Positions 1 to 7,104 are shown, counted from the first letter of the stretch. The stretch is 10,566 nucleotides of DNA from JAJPKE01 sp052143275 (GCA_052143275.1 JBKQTH010000190.1:1-10566), one strand, 5' to 3'. Program-made: numbers and translations. Notes: generated by a model not told the origin, from the sequence alone.

Positions 1-817
1 GACCAACCCCCTGTTGTTGGCAGAAGGCGATCACCGCTCGCGTGCCCTTGTGCCGCAGGTCCCGGATCTGGCGGCGCTTCCGGGCGCTGGCTTTGCACCG
101 GGCAGCCCGCAGCCGCCGATCGCGGCGGGATCCTTTCTGGCACCGGTGGCGTTTCCTGGCGATCTGGCCAAGGGCTCGGTTGTGCCGCCGCTTGAGCGAG
201 CGAATGCCTCGCCCAGAAATCACCAGCGCCGCTCCCGTGTTGGTCGTCACCGCCGCCTGGTGGATCTCGCCCAGATCCACCGTGGCCTGGGCGGAGCCGG
301 GAGTGGCTTCCGCAGGAGACGCCGCCACCGCGACATGCAACTCATAGCCGTCCTTCCACACCAGTTTGCACGCCCCACTCTGCTCGGGCAGGGCAATGCG
401 AAAGACGAGCGAGGGCCGTCCCCGCCCCATCGGCAACACGATCCGTCCCCGTTCCCGGCTCACCGCTTGAGCCGGCCAGAGCAGCGGGTAGAAGCGTTTG
501 TCCTTGTAGGGGTAACGGATCTTGGGATTGGTCTTGCGCAGCTCCCGGGTGGTGTCCACATTGCCCACAAAGGCTCGAAAAATCGCCTGGACGGTCTGGC
601 TGTGCAGGGCAAAGCGGCCTTTGGTCGCCTGGTGAAAGGCGTCTTGCCCGGGCCAGGGGGTACGCTGCTGCCGGGCGGACAGGTGCAGATCCTGGCAGAG
701 CGTCCAGACCGCGGCGGCTTCCCGTTGGGCTGCGGCAGGAGACACGGGCCCTGCTGGGTCGGTGGGGGCGAGCGCCAGGGCTGGAGCCTGCAGACTCACG
801 AACAGATAGGCGCACAT
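1..817 (-). CDS. tnpB: TnpB (IS605 OrfB-type RNA-guided nuclease), N-terminal part, cut by window edge
   Basis: The minus-strand frame stays open from about 1190 to base 1, so the protein continues past the left edge. From about 735 downwards it reads as a TnpB-like protein: REAAAVW, TPWPGQDAF, ATKGRFALHSQTVQAIF, NPKIRYPYKDKRFYPLLWP, IVLPMGRGRPSLVF, then the RuvC-I motif TVDLGEIHQAAVTT (catalytic Asp codon at 275-277), and a basic helical stretch (RSLKRRHNRALG, SRRDRRLRAA). TnpB proteins are transposon-encoded RNA-guided DNA nucleases of IS200/IS605 elements. The RuvC-II Glu, RuvC-III Asp and zinc finger would lie beyond the edge, so activity cannot be judged. The start is uncertain. ATG at 815-817 has GGGAG six bases upstream, but both lie inside IS701-derived sequence; GTG at 797-799 is an alternative. 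The upstream part of the frame is an IS701 transposase remnant, so this is a chimeric open frame. The family call rests on recalled motifs, not a search. Confidence 0.75.
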   Translation of the reverse strand, partial: MCAYLFVSLQAPALALAPTDPAGPVSPAAAQREAAAVWTLCQDLHLSARQQRTPWPGQDAFHQATKGRFALHSQTVQAIFRAFVGNVDTTRELRKTNPKIRYPYKDKRFYPLLWPAQAVSRERGRIVLPMGRGRPSLVFRIALPEQSGACKLVWKDGYELHVAVAASPAEATPGSAQATVDLGEIHQAAVTTNTGAALVISGRGIRSLKRRHNRALGQIARKRHRCQKGSRRDRRLRAARCKASARKRRQIRDLRHKGTRAVIAFCQQQGVG

Positions 818-1817
818 GACCAACTCCCACCAGCGCTCGATACTGGGGGCATCGGTGAGGCGGAAGTCCGCCCAGCCCAGTTCATCCTTGGCTTGTTTAA
901 AGCCATACTCGATCCACGTCCTCAGCCCGAACGTATTGCCGACCGACTGCTCGATCTTGCCCGGGAGGTTGGTCATGAGTTGCCAGGTGGTCTCGGGAGG
1001 TAGATGGACGGGATCGGTGGTGATCTGGAAGTACCGGAGGGGGCGGCGTCGGCCAAAGATCGTCTCCCGCAGGTAGCGCTCTTGACTGCTCCCGTCGGCG
1101 AAGACCCGCTCAAAGGTACGCCATCGAGTCGTGCGGATCCGCTCTCGGTCGTCCATCCAGACCCCATGGTTGGAGCGGATGGCGACCAGCGTAGCGCAGT
1201 CCCAGGTGGTACAGCGCGTTGATAAACGTCGAATTGTCGCCATACACCGTGTCGGCCAAGACCACCTCGAAGCGGAACCCGAACTCCAGCAGCTGCTGGA
1301 TCAGGGCCAGCGCGAGTTCGGGCTTGGTCTGGAAGCGGTCACCGGGCTTGAGACAGGTCTTGGGTTTATAGAGGGCAAAGGCCAAGGGAAAGGTGACCTG
1401 GTCCAGCACGCCGTACGCATTGACCGAGACGATACCCTGCTCCACGCGGTGCAGCCCTCCCAGCTACTGGGACGCCGCATAGTCGGTGGTGTGCCCTTGC
1501 TTGCGGTCGCCAGTCTCATCAATACACAGCACAAAGGGGCGCCCAGCTACGGCCTCACGCGTGAGCCGGAGCCGAATGGCGCGCAGCTCCTCCTTCGACC
1601 ATTCCGCATTGGCCAGGAAATGGTGCAACGCTTGATGGTCGCCCTGCACGGTCTTGGCCAGGCGCGGCAGCGACTTGCGCTTCGTTTCGGCCAGCATCCC
1701 CAGTTCCAGCTGGGTGAATTGCTCGAAGTGGCGCACATTGTGAAATACCGAACGGTAGTGCGCGCAATACGCATCGATACAGCCAACCGTGTGCGTGGCT
1801 GCTCGTATTCTGGTCAT
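791..1817 (-). pseudogene. IS701-family transposase, decayed (nonsense codon, frameshift, lost C-terminus)
   Basis: The start is ATG at 1815-1817, with AGGAG eight bases upstream. The N-terminal part is typical of IS701 transposases: AYCAHYRSVFHNVRHFEQF, then ETKRKSLPRLAKTVQGDHQ, then the first DDE motif LCIDETGDRKQG. The frame is then broken by TAG at 1464-1466, where relatives have an aromatic residue (TTDYAASQ*LGGLHRVEQG). Downstream, in the same frame, come VSVNAYGV and the second motif VVLADTVYGD. Near 1187-1191 a one-base gain shifts the frame: LGLRY continues one frame over as VAIRSNHGVWMDDRERIRT. That frame carries the third motif region IEYGFKQAKDELGWADFR and ends its IS701 similarity at ELVMCAYLFVSLQ, where TnpB-like sequence begins. 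The last several dozen residues of the family and the far terminal repeat are missing. All three catalytic motifs are still readable, so decay looks fairly recent. An active protein could not be made without readthrough and frameshifting. Confidence 0.85.
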
Positions 1818-1908
1818 GGTGGGCTGCTCCTGGTCTAGAGAGGGCTGTCGTCTGCTCTCCCCCAGGTCTCCTTGCAGACTCCGTGCCTGAGATGACAAAT
1901 GTAGGTAG

Positions 1909-1990
1909 TGCGTCATTCCTCAACTGCTGTGCACATCCTAAGGGTTTGCACATCCTGGTGCTCCAAACCATATGCTCATTTGTATTCTGC
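1909..1990. repeat. 82-bp dispersed repeat, copy 1
   Basis: This stretch aligns without gaps to 6801-6882 in the same orientation. The first 15 bases (TGCGTCATTCCTCAA) are identical, and overall identity is about 79% by hand count. It lies between the 5' end of the decayed IS701 copy and the IS5 element. Mismatches show no codon-position pattern in any frame, so it is probably non-coding. It could be a transposon end or a host intergenic repeat. The remaining bases up to the IS5 end at 2077 hold nothing I recognise. Confidence 0.7.
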
Positions 1991-2076
1991 AAGCTCCATG
2001 GAGCAACAACGCATTTGTGCGGCGCGGGATCGCCGACGCTTATGACAGCCGCTTCATCTCGCGATTGATCTGCTCT

Positions 2077-3083
2077 TAAAGGCTGTATACGAAGTCCGAG
2101 AGGCGAAGTTGACCGGCATGGGGTAGGGTAGGAGAGAATGTGGCGTTAGTTCCTACCCAGTCTCAGGAGGTGCGCCATGGAGATTGTGCCCTCTGTCTCC
2201 TACCTCACGGATCTCACGGATCGCGAATGGGCCTTGCTCGAACCCTTGCTGCCTCCCGCCAAACCGGGTGGGCGTCCGCGCAGTGTCCATCTGCGCGTGA
2301 TCCTGAATGGTCTGCTCTACGTGCTGCGCAGTGGCTGCCAGTGGCGGTTATTGCCGCGCACCTACGGTCCTTGGTCTACCGTGTATGCCTCCTACCGCGC
2401 CTGGCGCATCCCAGGGATCTGGGAGCGCATCCATACCGTGTTGCGTGGTCGGCTGCGGCGGCACAGCGGGCGTGGGCCGACCCCCAGCGCCGCCATTATG
2501 GATAGCCAATCCGTCAAGACCACCGAACGGGGCGGCACGCATGGCTATGATGGGGCGAAGAAGCTCTCCGGACGTAAACGCCACCTGCTGGTCGATACGC
2601 TCGGCTTGCTGCTGGGGGTGCTGGTGCATCCTGCCGATTTGCAGGACCGTGCCACCGCCCCCTGGCTCCTTCGCCACCTCCAGCCCAGCTTGCCACGGCT
2701 CGAGTTGATCTGGGCGGACAGCGCCTACCTGGGACCGCTGCAGCGGCGGGTCTGGGAGGCGTTTGGCTGGCGGCTCCAGGTGGTCGAGCACCCGGGTGGT
2801 GGACGGGGCAGCTGGCTGCGCGCGGATCAGGAGCCACCAGTGCGGCAGCCAGGATGCCATCCCGCACCTCACCGCTGGATCGTGGAACGGACAATCGCGT
2901 GGATCGGACGGAACCGCCGCATGAGTAAAGAGTACGACTTCTTGCCCATTTCCAGTGAGGCCTGGATCTACGTGAGCATGATTCGCCTCATGCTCAAACG
3001 CTTGGCACATCAGCAGATCCAGCCCGCCTTTCATTATCGCCGGAGTGCGTAGACCCTCAGGAGCCCTTTATGTACAGCCTTTA
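2077..3083 (+). mobile_element. IS5-family insertion sequence, complete
   Basis: The left end, from 2076, reads TTAAAGGCTGTA. The right end, read on the minus strand from 3084, gives the same 12 bases, with scattered further matches (a shared AAG a few bases on). The element is about 1.0 kb with one transposase gene. Because both ends carry the palindrome TTAA, the exact boundary and target duplication (TA, or a 3-bp TNA type as is usual in parts of the IS5 family) cannot be separated by eye. It is the only transposon here with both ends and an uninterrupted transposase, so it is the most recently mobile. It inserted between the IS701 remnant and the DUF6064 gene and interrupts no recognisable gene. 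Confidence 0.88.
2177..3052 (+). CDS. IS5-family DDE transposase
   Basis: A 291-residue transposase that cuts and inserts the IS5 element around it. The start ATG at 2177 follows AGGAGGTG with about six bases between. The N-terminal DNA-binding part reads LTDREWALLEPLLPP and RVILNGLLYVLRSGCQWRLLP, as is standard for the family. The catalytic core has D109 in the IMDSQSVKTTERGG motif, followed by GYDGAKKLSGRKRH. D181 follows in IWADSAYLGPL, and E237 in HRWIVERTIAWIGRNRR. The length matches single-frame IS5 transposases. Many relatives need a programmed frameshift to make the full protein; this copy does not. No stop or missing catalytic residue is seen, so it is probably functional. It ends about 30 bases before the right terminal repeat. 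Confidence 0.95.
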   Translation: MEIVPSVSYLTDLTDREWALLEPLLPPAKPGGRPRSVHLRVILNGLLYVLRSGCQWRLLPRTYGPWSTVYASYRAWRIPGIWERIHTVLRGRLRRHSGRGPTPSAAIMDSQSVKTTERGGTHGYDGAKKLSGRKRHLLVDTLGLLLGVLVHPADLQDRATAPWLLRHLQPSLPRLELIWADSAYLGPLQRRVWEAFGWRLQVVEHPGGGRGSWLRADQEPPVRQPGCHPAPHRWIVERTIAWIGRNRRMSKEYDFLPISSEAWIYVSMIRLMLKRLAHQQIQPAFHYRRSA

Positions 3084-3084
3084 A

Positions 3085-3408
3085 GCCCAGCGACTTCACA
3101 CTGCGGTCACGAACGGAGGCACGCCGTCACAGGCGCCTCACGATACTCGGCACCGCTGCTGTGTGCCCCCGTCACTGCGCCTGCCAACATTCGAGAAGTT
3201 CGTGCCGGGGGTCCCATGTGTGTACGTTGATGGGCTTGTGATAGAGACACTCCCGCTTGAGACGGCCATGTGAGGCTCCTGTCGTATGTTTCCGAGCGAC
3301 TGGAAGAAGCGTTGCCAGGTGAGGAAGCACGCCACACCGGAGCGTGATTGCAACTCGGCAGTCGCTCATTAGGACGGAGCGGATACCGCTCTCATGGGAG
3401 GTGGTCCA
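3085..3408. other. Gene-free stretch with a possible relic IS605-type right end
   Basis: No convincing gene lies here. Short open frames on both strands lack recognisable motifs. Bases 3247-3260 (ACACTCCCGCTTGA) resemble 4570-4585 (ACACTCCACCCGCTTGA), which lies at the right-end hairpin of the decayed tnpB element. On the minus strand the preceding codons can be read as GNIRQEPHMA, reminiscent of the C-terminal tail of some TnpB proteins. This hints at an older, nearly erased element in minus orientation. Both similarities are short and may be chance. The last bases (GGAGGTGG at 3397-3404) are the ribosome-binding site of the next gene. Confidence 0.25.
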
Positions 3409-4434
3409 ATGTCTACAGAAATCAAAACCAGGAGCGCACCCTGGGAAACACCTGCAAAGGGAGCTACCCAGATTGATTCCAACCAGCGGGGTAAGAGTGG
3501 TGGGCCACAGGACTCCATCCCGGTGCGGCGGCCCTCTCTAGCAGCGATCGGCTTGGTGGTCGCGGTGGTTGCCACTCTCGTAATCTACGGGATCTTCATC
3601 GTCCACCCCTACCCGCACACGCCGCTGAACCAGTTCCTGGCGATGTTCGATCGCGGCAACGCCGAAATCTGGCCAATGCAGCTCGTCTGGTACGTGGGCG
3701 CTCTGGCCATGGTGGGACTTGCACTGTGGCCGGTGCGTCGCGCAACCCAGCAGATCTGCCTTATCGCCGCGGCGTACCTGGTATGGGTAGGCATTGCCTA
3801 CTTTGGGGTCATTGACAGCGGGATGCATCTGGCGGGACTCTGGATCGCCGTCTTCATCCTAGAGGCGGTCCTGCTGCTGTTCGCGGGTATTGTGCGCCGC
3901 GACCTGATGATCAGTCCGCGCTGGAACCTCGCCTCAGTGCTGGGTGGGCTGTTCATGGGCTATGCGCTCGTCGCCTACCCGATCATTGGGTTACTCGGTG
4001 GGCACCCGCTGTCCACGCTGCCCATGTTCGGGCTTGCGCCCTGCCCCACGGTCATTTTCTTCTTTGGCCTGCTGCTGTGGGCACGACCACCGGCGCCCAC
4101 GTACTTACTGCCGCTCCTCCTGGCATGGGGACTCTGCGCCGCACCGGCGGCGCTGGGAACCGGCATCGTGGCAGACGTGGGCCTGGTCGTGGCCGGAGTG
4201 ACGACCGCGGCCACCATCCTCTGGCGTGACCGGACGTCGAGCTGGCAGACAGTGGTCGCTGGGTTGTTGCTTACCTTGACGATCGCCTTGTCCGGCCACG
4301 ACGACTTGCTGATTGGGGTCGGGCTGGTCCTGGTACTGGTGACGCTTGCGCAGACGATCAGAGGTACCGCACCGAAGGCGCCACAGAGCAGAAGACTGCC
4401 GGAGCCAACTGGCTCGTACTCGAGCTCGCGCTAA
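3409..4434 (+). CDS. Polytopic membrane protein, DUF6064-like
   Basis: A 341-residue integral membrane protein of unknown function. I chose the ATG at 3409 over the one at 3394, because the sequence between them (GGGAGGTGG) is the ribosome-binding site for 3409. Residues 1-41 are hydrophilic and probably cytoplasmic. Hydrophobic helices lie near residues 44-64, 88-107, 114-133, 139-160, 174-197, 209-224, 230-248, 251-271, 280-294 and 299-316, about ten in all. Resemblance to DUF6064 rests on TPLNQFLAMFDRGNAEIWPMQ (residues 71-91) and on FGLAPCPTVIFFFGLLL (residues 207-223); the Cys-Pro pair and the Asn-x-x-Ile-Trp-Pro motif are the features I recall for that family. The first ~65 residues, with an extra helix, extend beyond the usual family start. 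No enzymatic motif is seen. It stands alone and is followed by a strong palindrome, so it is probably monocistronic. Confidence 0.8.
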   Translation: MSTEIKTRSAPWETPAKGATQIDSNQRGKSGGPQDSIPVRRPSLAAIGLVVAVVATLVIYGIFIVHPYPHTPLNQFLAMFDRGNAEIWPMQLVWYVGALAMVGLALWPVRRATQQICLIAAAYLVWVGIAYFGVIDSGMHLAGLWIAVFILEAVLLLFAGIVRRDLMISPRWNLASVLGGLFMGYALVAYPIIGLLGGHPLSTLPMFGLAPCPTVIFFFGLLLWARPPAPTYLLPLLLAWGLCAAPAALGTGIVADVGLVVAGVTTAATILWRDRTSSWQTVVAGLLLTLTIALSGHDDLLIGVGLVLVLVTLAQTIRGTAPKAPQSRRLPEPTGSYSSSR

Positions 4435-4467
4435 TCTCATATTCCTACCAGAGCGTCGACGGTAGCT

Positions 4468-4519
4468 AGATGCCCTATCTGAAAAGGTGTTTGAGACACT
4501 CTTTTCGAATAGGGCATCT
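4468..4519. terminator. 52-bp two-tier palindrome, likely bidirectional terminator
   Basis: The outer arms, AGATGCCCTAT (4468-4478) and ATAGGGCATCT (4509-4519), are perfect 11-bp complements. Inside them GAAAAGGTGT (4481-4490) pairs with ACACTCTTTTC (4496-4506) with one bulged base, around a TTGAG loop. It starts 34 bases after the DUF6064-like stop codon and lies between that gene and the tnpB remnant that converges on it. A terminator serving both strands is the simplest reading. There is no clear T-run on the plus strand, so a transposon-related or protein-binding hairpin remains possible. Confidence 0.55.
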
Positions 4520-4574
4520 TCTGGCGCTATTGCGGGCTTTACCCCCTCGGTAAACACGTTCTTCCATTCACACT

Positions 4575-4595
4575 CCACCCGCTTGAAAGCAGGGG
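4575..4595 (-). repeat. Right-end hairpin of an IS605-type (tnpB) element
   Basis: On the minus strand, 44 bases after the tnpB remnant's stop, the sequence reads CCC-T-GCTT-TC-AAGC-GGG, an imperfect hairpin preceded by GAAGAAT and followed by TGGAGTGTGAATGG. Such a structure just past tnpB is characteristic of the right end of IS200/IS605 elements and of the 3' part of their guide (omega) RNA. The exact cleavage site cannot be fixed, and no matching left end was found. Confidence 0.55.
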
Positions 4596-4638
4596 ATTCT
4601 TCCTTTACCCAGAGGACGTGCTGCTTGACCGTGACTGG

Positions 4639-5100
4639 TCAGGCGGTAGCGGCCTCCTGTCCAGAAACATTCGCCTCCCTATGGAGAATGGTTCCTACCT
4701 GCCCGGCGGTACCAAGAGTTTTCTGCACAATAGGTGCACGCTGCATTCTCATCCTGGTCCAGGATCAACCCACACGCAGGACAGTGCTGCGTCCGTATAC
4801 GCAAACTTTTCTCGACCCGTTCTCCACATCCCGAACGGTCCTACGAGATGAACTGTGGCGCCACTGCAGCAACCAGCACACTATGCATTCGCGTAGTAGC
4901 GCACTCAGCACACAACGCGGCCCCACGACGCATCACTGTTGGATGTGGCCAGGTGATGATTCTTGACCCGGTTGCATATCGGCAAGGCTTCATAGGACAT
5001 CAGATCGTGAGTGGTGATGTGCGTGCTCGCCTGTTTGCAGGCATAGTCTTCACGCTGCCTGCTGATCTTCTGGTCGGCACCCGATCCCTTGATGGCGCCA
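4639..5100 (-). pseudogene. tnpB: TnpB C-terminal remnant, heavily decayed
   Basis: Joining frames on the minus strand recovers the C-terminal third of a TnpB protein. In order: AIKGSGADQKISRQRED; THDLMSYEALPICNRVKNHHLA, which keeps the RuvC-II Glu; SDASWGR; RYYAN; HSVLVAAVAPQF; SGCGERVEKSLRIRT; CPACGLILDQDENAACT, with half the zinc finger and the RuvC-III Asp; KTLGTAGQVGT; and REANVSGQEAATA, ending in TGA at 4639-4641. Lesions are TGA at 4905-4907, a frameshift near 4885, TAG at 4841-4843, loss of the first zinc-finger Cys (now Arg), and another frameshift near 4720-4726. The N-terminal two thirds, including RuvC-I, are missing. The next gene upstream, a serine hydrolase, ends at 5220. The product cannot be functional. 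It appears to belong to a different TnpB lineage from the fragment at the left edge, although the two retained segments overlap only partly. Confidence 0.8.
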
Positions 5101-5219
5101 ATGGAGCGGTCCCAACGGCTACCTCTCTCCCTCCCCAGATGCCCGGATGCCGCAGTCTTGCCAGCAACTCTTTCTGGAGACCATGCGGCTCGCTGCCCAA
5201 CCCTGGCGCACTGCGCCGC

Positions 5220-6527
5220 CTACGACACCACTGGGGCACCGGACGGAAGGGAGTGGATCAATGCCTGGATCGCAGCAGGCCACCAATCGACTTGGTCCCC
5301 ACCGCCCAGGCGCACGACCACAGTATTCGTAGACGGCGAGACATAGATGATCTGGTTCTGTTTTCCCCAGGCCAGGTAGTCATACGTCCCATTGGGATTG
5401 TTCAGTCCCCACCAGTGATATTTGTAGTAGCCGCCAGCTTGTTTCCAGATGAGATTCTCTTTGAAGGGGCGATGATCGGAGGGATCAGGCATAGTGGACG
5501 CGGCGACCCAGTTCTTTGAAATGATCTGCTGGCCATTCCAGTAGCCCTGGTTCAAGTACAACAGGCCAAAGCGGGCAAAGTCGATGGCGCGGGCGTTGAG
5601 GGCGGAGTTGGTCTTTTCGAACCCATCCGCGGTGCTGTCCAGGCTCCAGGAGGCAGGATATTCCATACCCATCGGTTGCCAGAGTTTGTCCTGGGTAAGC
5701 TGGGTGACCGTCTCACCAGTCACCCGCTGCAGAATCAGCCCCTCCAGCAAGGGGTAGAAGTCGTTATAGTGGAAGTCTGCCCCGATGGGCTGGTCACTGC
5801 GTTGCACACTCAAGAGGAGCTGGCGCAGATTGTCGGTATAGTACTGCTTGGCATCATCACTCACAAAGGGGTTGAGCGGCGCAAAACCAATGTCCGGCTG
5901 GAAGGCAATGCCCGTATCCATGAGCAGCATGTCCCGGATAGTCAGATCATCGAATCCGCGGCCTTTCAACTCCGGTATATACCGAATCACGGGATCGTTG
6001 ACGCTGTGGATCAACCCTTCGTCAATGGCGATGCCGATCAGGGCTGAGGTGACGGACTTGGCCATCGAGAAGGAAGTGAAGAGGGTGTCGGGACTCGCTC
6101 CGTTGAGGTACTTTTCGTAGATCACGGTGTTGTCGTGAATGACGATGAACGCTTGGGTGTCGGTCTGGGCGAGTAGATCACTGAGACGTGTGGTGTAGTG
6201 GAGGCCATCGTAGGAATACGAGATGGTTTGGGGAAAGTTCGCGAGGCTTCCTTGCTTTAAGGTAGATACTGACCCACTGGGTGCAATGGTTCGCGCCGGG
6301 AAAATCTTGTAGGTGTAAATGTTCGAGTTAAGATTGGTCATCATGCGATATGCCGTGACCGGCCCTAAGACAATGACGAGCGCTGCGGCATACGCGAGCA
6401 CGAGCAGCACTGCCGACCCGAGGATGCCTATGCCAATCTTCAGCCCCCGTTTTGGCCAGAAGCGGCTCTTCTGCTGCTGACTCTGCTGAGGTGTACGCAC
6501 ACTCGTCTGGCTCATCACCCTGCTCAT
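5220..6527 (-). CDS. Membrane-anchored serine hydrolase (class C beta-lactamase/esterase superfamily)
   Basis: A 435-residue protein of the serine beta-lactamase-like superfamily, which includes class C beta-lactamases, D-aminopeptidases, EstB-type esterases and 6-aminohexanoate-dimer hydrolase. Residues 1-27 are polar and basic. Residues ~30-56 form one hydrophobic helix (IGIGILGSAVLLVLAYAAAL), so the enzyme is probably tethered outside the membrane. The SxxK nucleophile motif is S154-M-A-K157, in LFTSFSMAKSVTSALIG. The Tyr motif is Y254-N255-D256, in DFHYNDFYPLLEGLI, where relatives usually have YSN. The third motif region is probably YKYHWWGL (H371) or the later AWGKQNQIIYVSP. These residues support hydrolase activity, but the substrate cannot be read from sequence. 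It is transcribed alone, and a tnpB remnant lies just past its stop. ATG at 6515 is an alternative start; AGGGTGA precedes the chosen one. Confidence 0.88.
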   Translation of the reverse strand: MSRVMSQTSVRTPQQSQQQKSRFWPKRGLKIGIGILGSAVLLVLAYAAALVIVLGPVTAYRMMTNLNSNIYTYKIFPARTIAPSGSVSTLKQGSLANFPQTISYSYDGLHYTTRLSDLLAQTDTQAFIVIHDNTVIYEKYLNGASPDTLFTSFSMAKSVTSALIGIAIDEGLIHSVNDPVIRYIPELKGRGFDDLTIRDMLLMDTGIAFQPDIGFAPLNPFVSDDAKQYYTDNLRQLLLSVQRSDQPIGADFHYNDFYPLLEGLILQRVTGETVTQLTQDKLWQPMGMEYPASWSLDSTADGFEKTNSALNARAIDFARFGLLYLNQGYWNGQQIISKNWVAASTMPDPSDHRPFKENLIWKQAGGYYKYHWWGLNNPNGTYDYLAWGKQNQIIYVSPSTNTVVVRLGGGDQVDWWPAAIQALIHSLPSGAPVVS

Positions 6528-6800
6528 TTCACCCTGTCTGCTACGCTCCTAGCATGCATAACACGTGGGTCTCACACTGGCGTCTCAACGTGATAGCCTC
6601 CGCACACAATTCCATCACAGGTTCAGATGCGGTTCGTTTTCAAGACAATGTTTGGCTGTAGCTTCACCTTGTACACTTATTGAAATGAGGCAGAACGCGA
6701 CATGACCCTCTGTGGATAGGCCCTCGCTCCCGATAGGTGGCTCCCACTCCACGCGCCACCTGGCATCTGTGGAGCGAGTCTATTTTTCTACATCCTCTAC
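6528..6800. other. Non-coding upstream region of the hydrolase gene
   Basis: No gene is visible on either strand, and base composition is lower in GC than in the neighbours. The promoter of the minus-strand hydrolase should lie here. I found no -35/-10 pair with normal spacing that I would defend. Confidence 0.4.
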
Positions 6801-6882
6801 TGCGTCATTCCTCAAGGAATATGCATATCCCAAGAGTTTGCAAATCCCGTCGCTCCACACCATACGCTGATTTGTGTTCTGC
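6801..6882. repeat. 82-bp dispersed repeat, copy 2
   Basis: The partner of 1909-1990, in the same orientation, about 79% identical, starting with the same 15 bases. This copy contains the perfect 10-bp palindrome ATATGCATAT, which the other copy lacks. It ends 21 bases before the IS701-type element that starts at 6904, whereas copy 1 abuts the 5' side of a different IS701-type gene. It is therefore not simply part of either insertion sequence. Confidence 0.7.
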
Positions 6883-6905
6883 CTATGAGGAACGTCGCAC
6901 TAGTA

Positions 6906-7104
6906 CTACAGTCGCACTTGTACACTCCGCTGTCGGCGCTTGATATGGGCCTGTTTGGCGCGTGCCTGGTGGCGTCGACGCCAGGCCGACCACTGGAGGA
7001 CCTGCGCGGCAGACAGGGGCGGCCGCCAGACGAGGGCGCACAAGAGAGCTGGCGCACCTCGGGCACGGTCAGCGGCAACAGCTCCAGGAGCGCATCGACG
7101 CTCA
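6906..7104 (-). pseudogene. Detached C-terminal tail of the IS701 transposase
   Basis: This stretch codes for the missing end of the transposase in two other frames. First comes VSVDALLELLPLTVPEVRQL, entered by a shift of one base backwards relative to the main frame. Near the CTCTCT run at about 7040-7050 the frame changes again, giving CALVWRPPLSAAQVLQWSAW and RRRHQARAKQAHIKRRQ, ending at the stop in 6906-6908. Two small indels are therefore needed to rebuild the full protein. The tail is strongly basic, as expected for a DNA-contacting end. Confidence 0.7.

Noticed and set aside
14..1003. A long plus-strand open frame (329 codons)
   Set aside because: It lies opposite the IS701/TnpB sequence, has no recognisable motif and a Gly/Pro/Arg-rich composition typical of an antisense shadow in GC-rich DNA.
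1131..1838. A plus-strand open frame of 235 codons
   Set aside because: Exactly antisense to the decayed IS701 transposase, whose motifs are readable on the minus strand.
3138..3353. Minus-strand open frame of 71 codons before the DUF6064 gene
   Set aside because: Apart from a short TnpB-tail-like segment it has no family features or ribosome-binding site, so I report it only as a possible relic and not as a gene.
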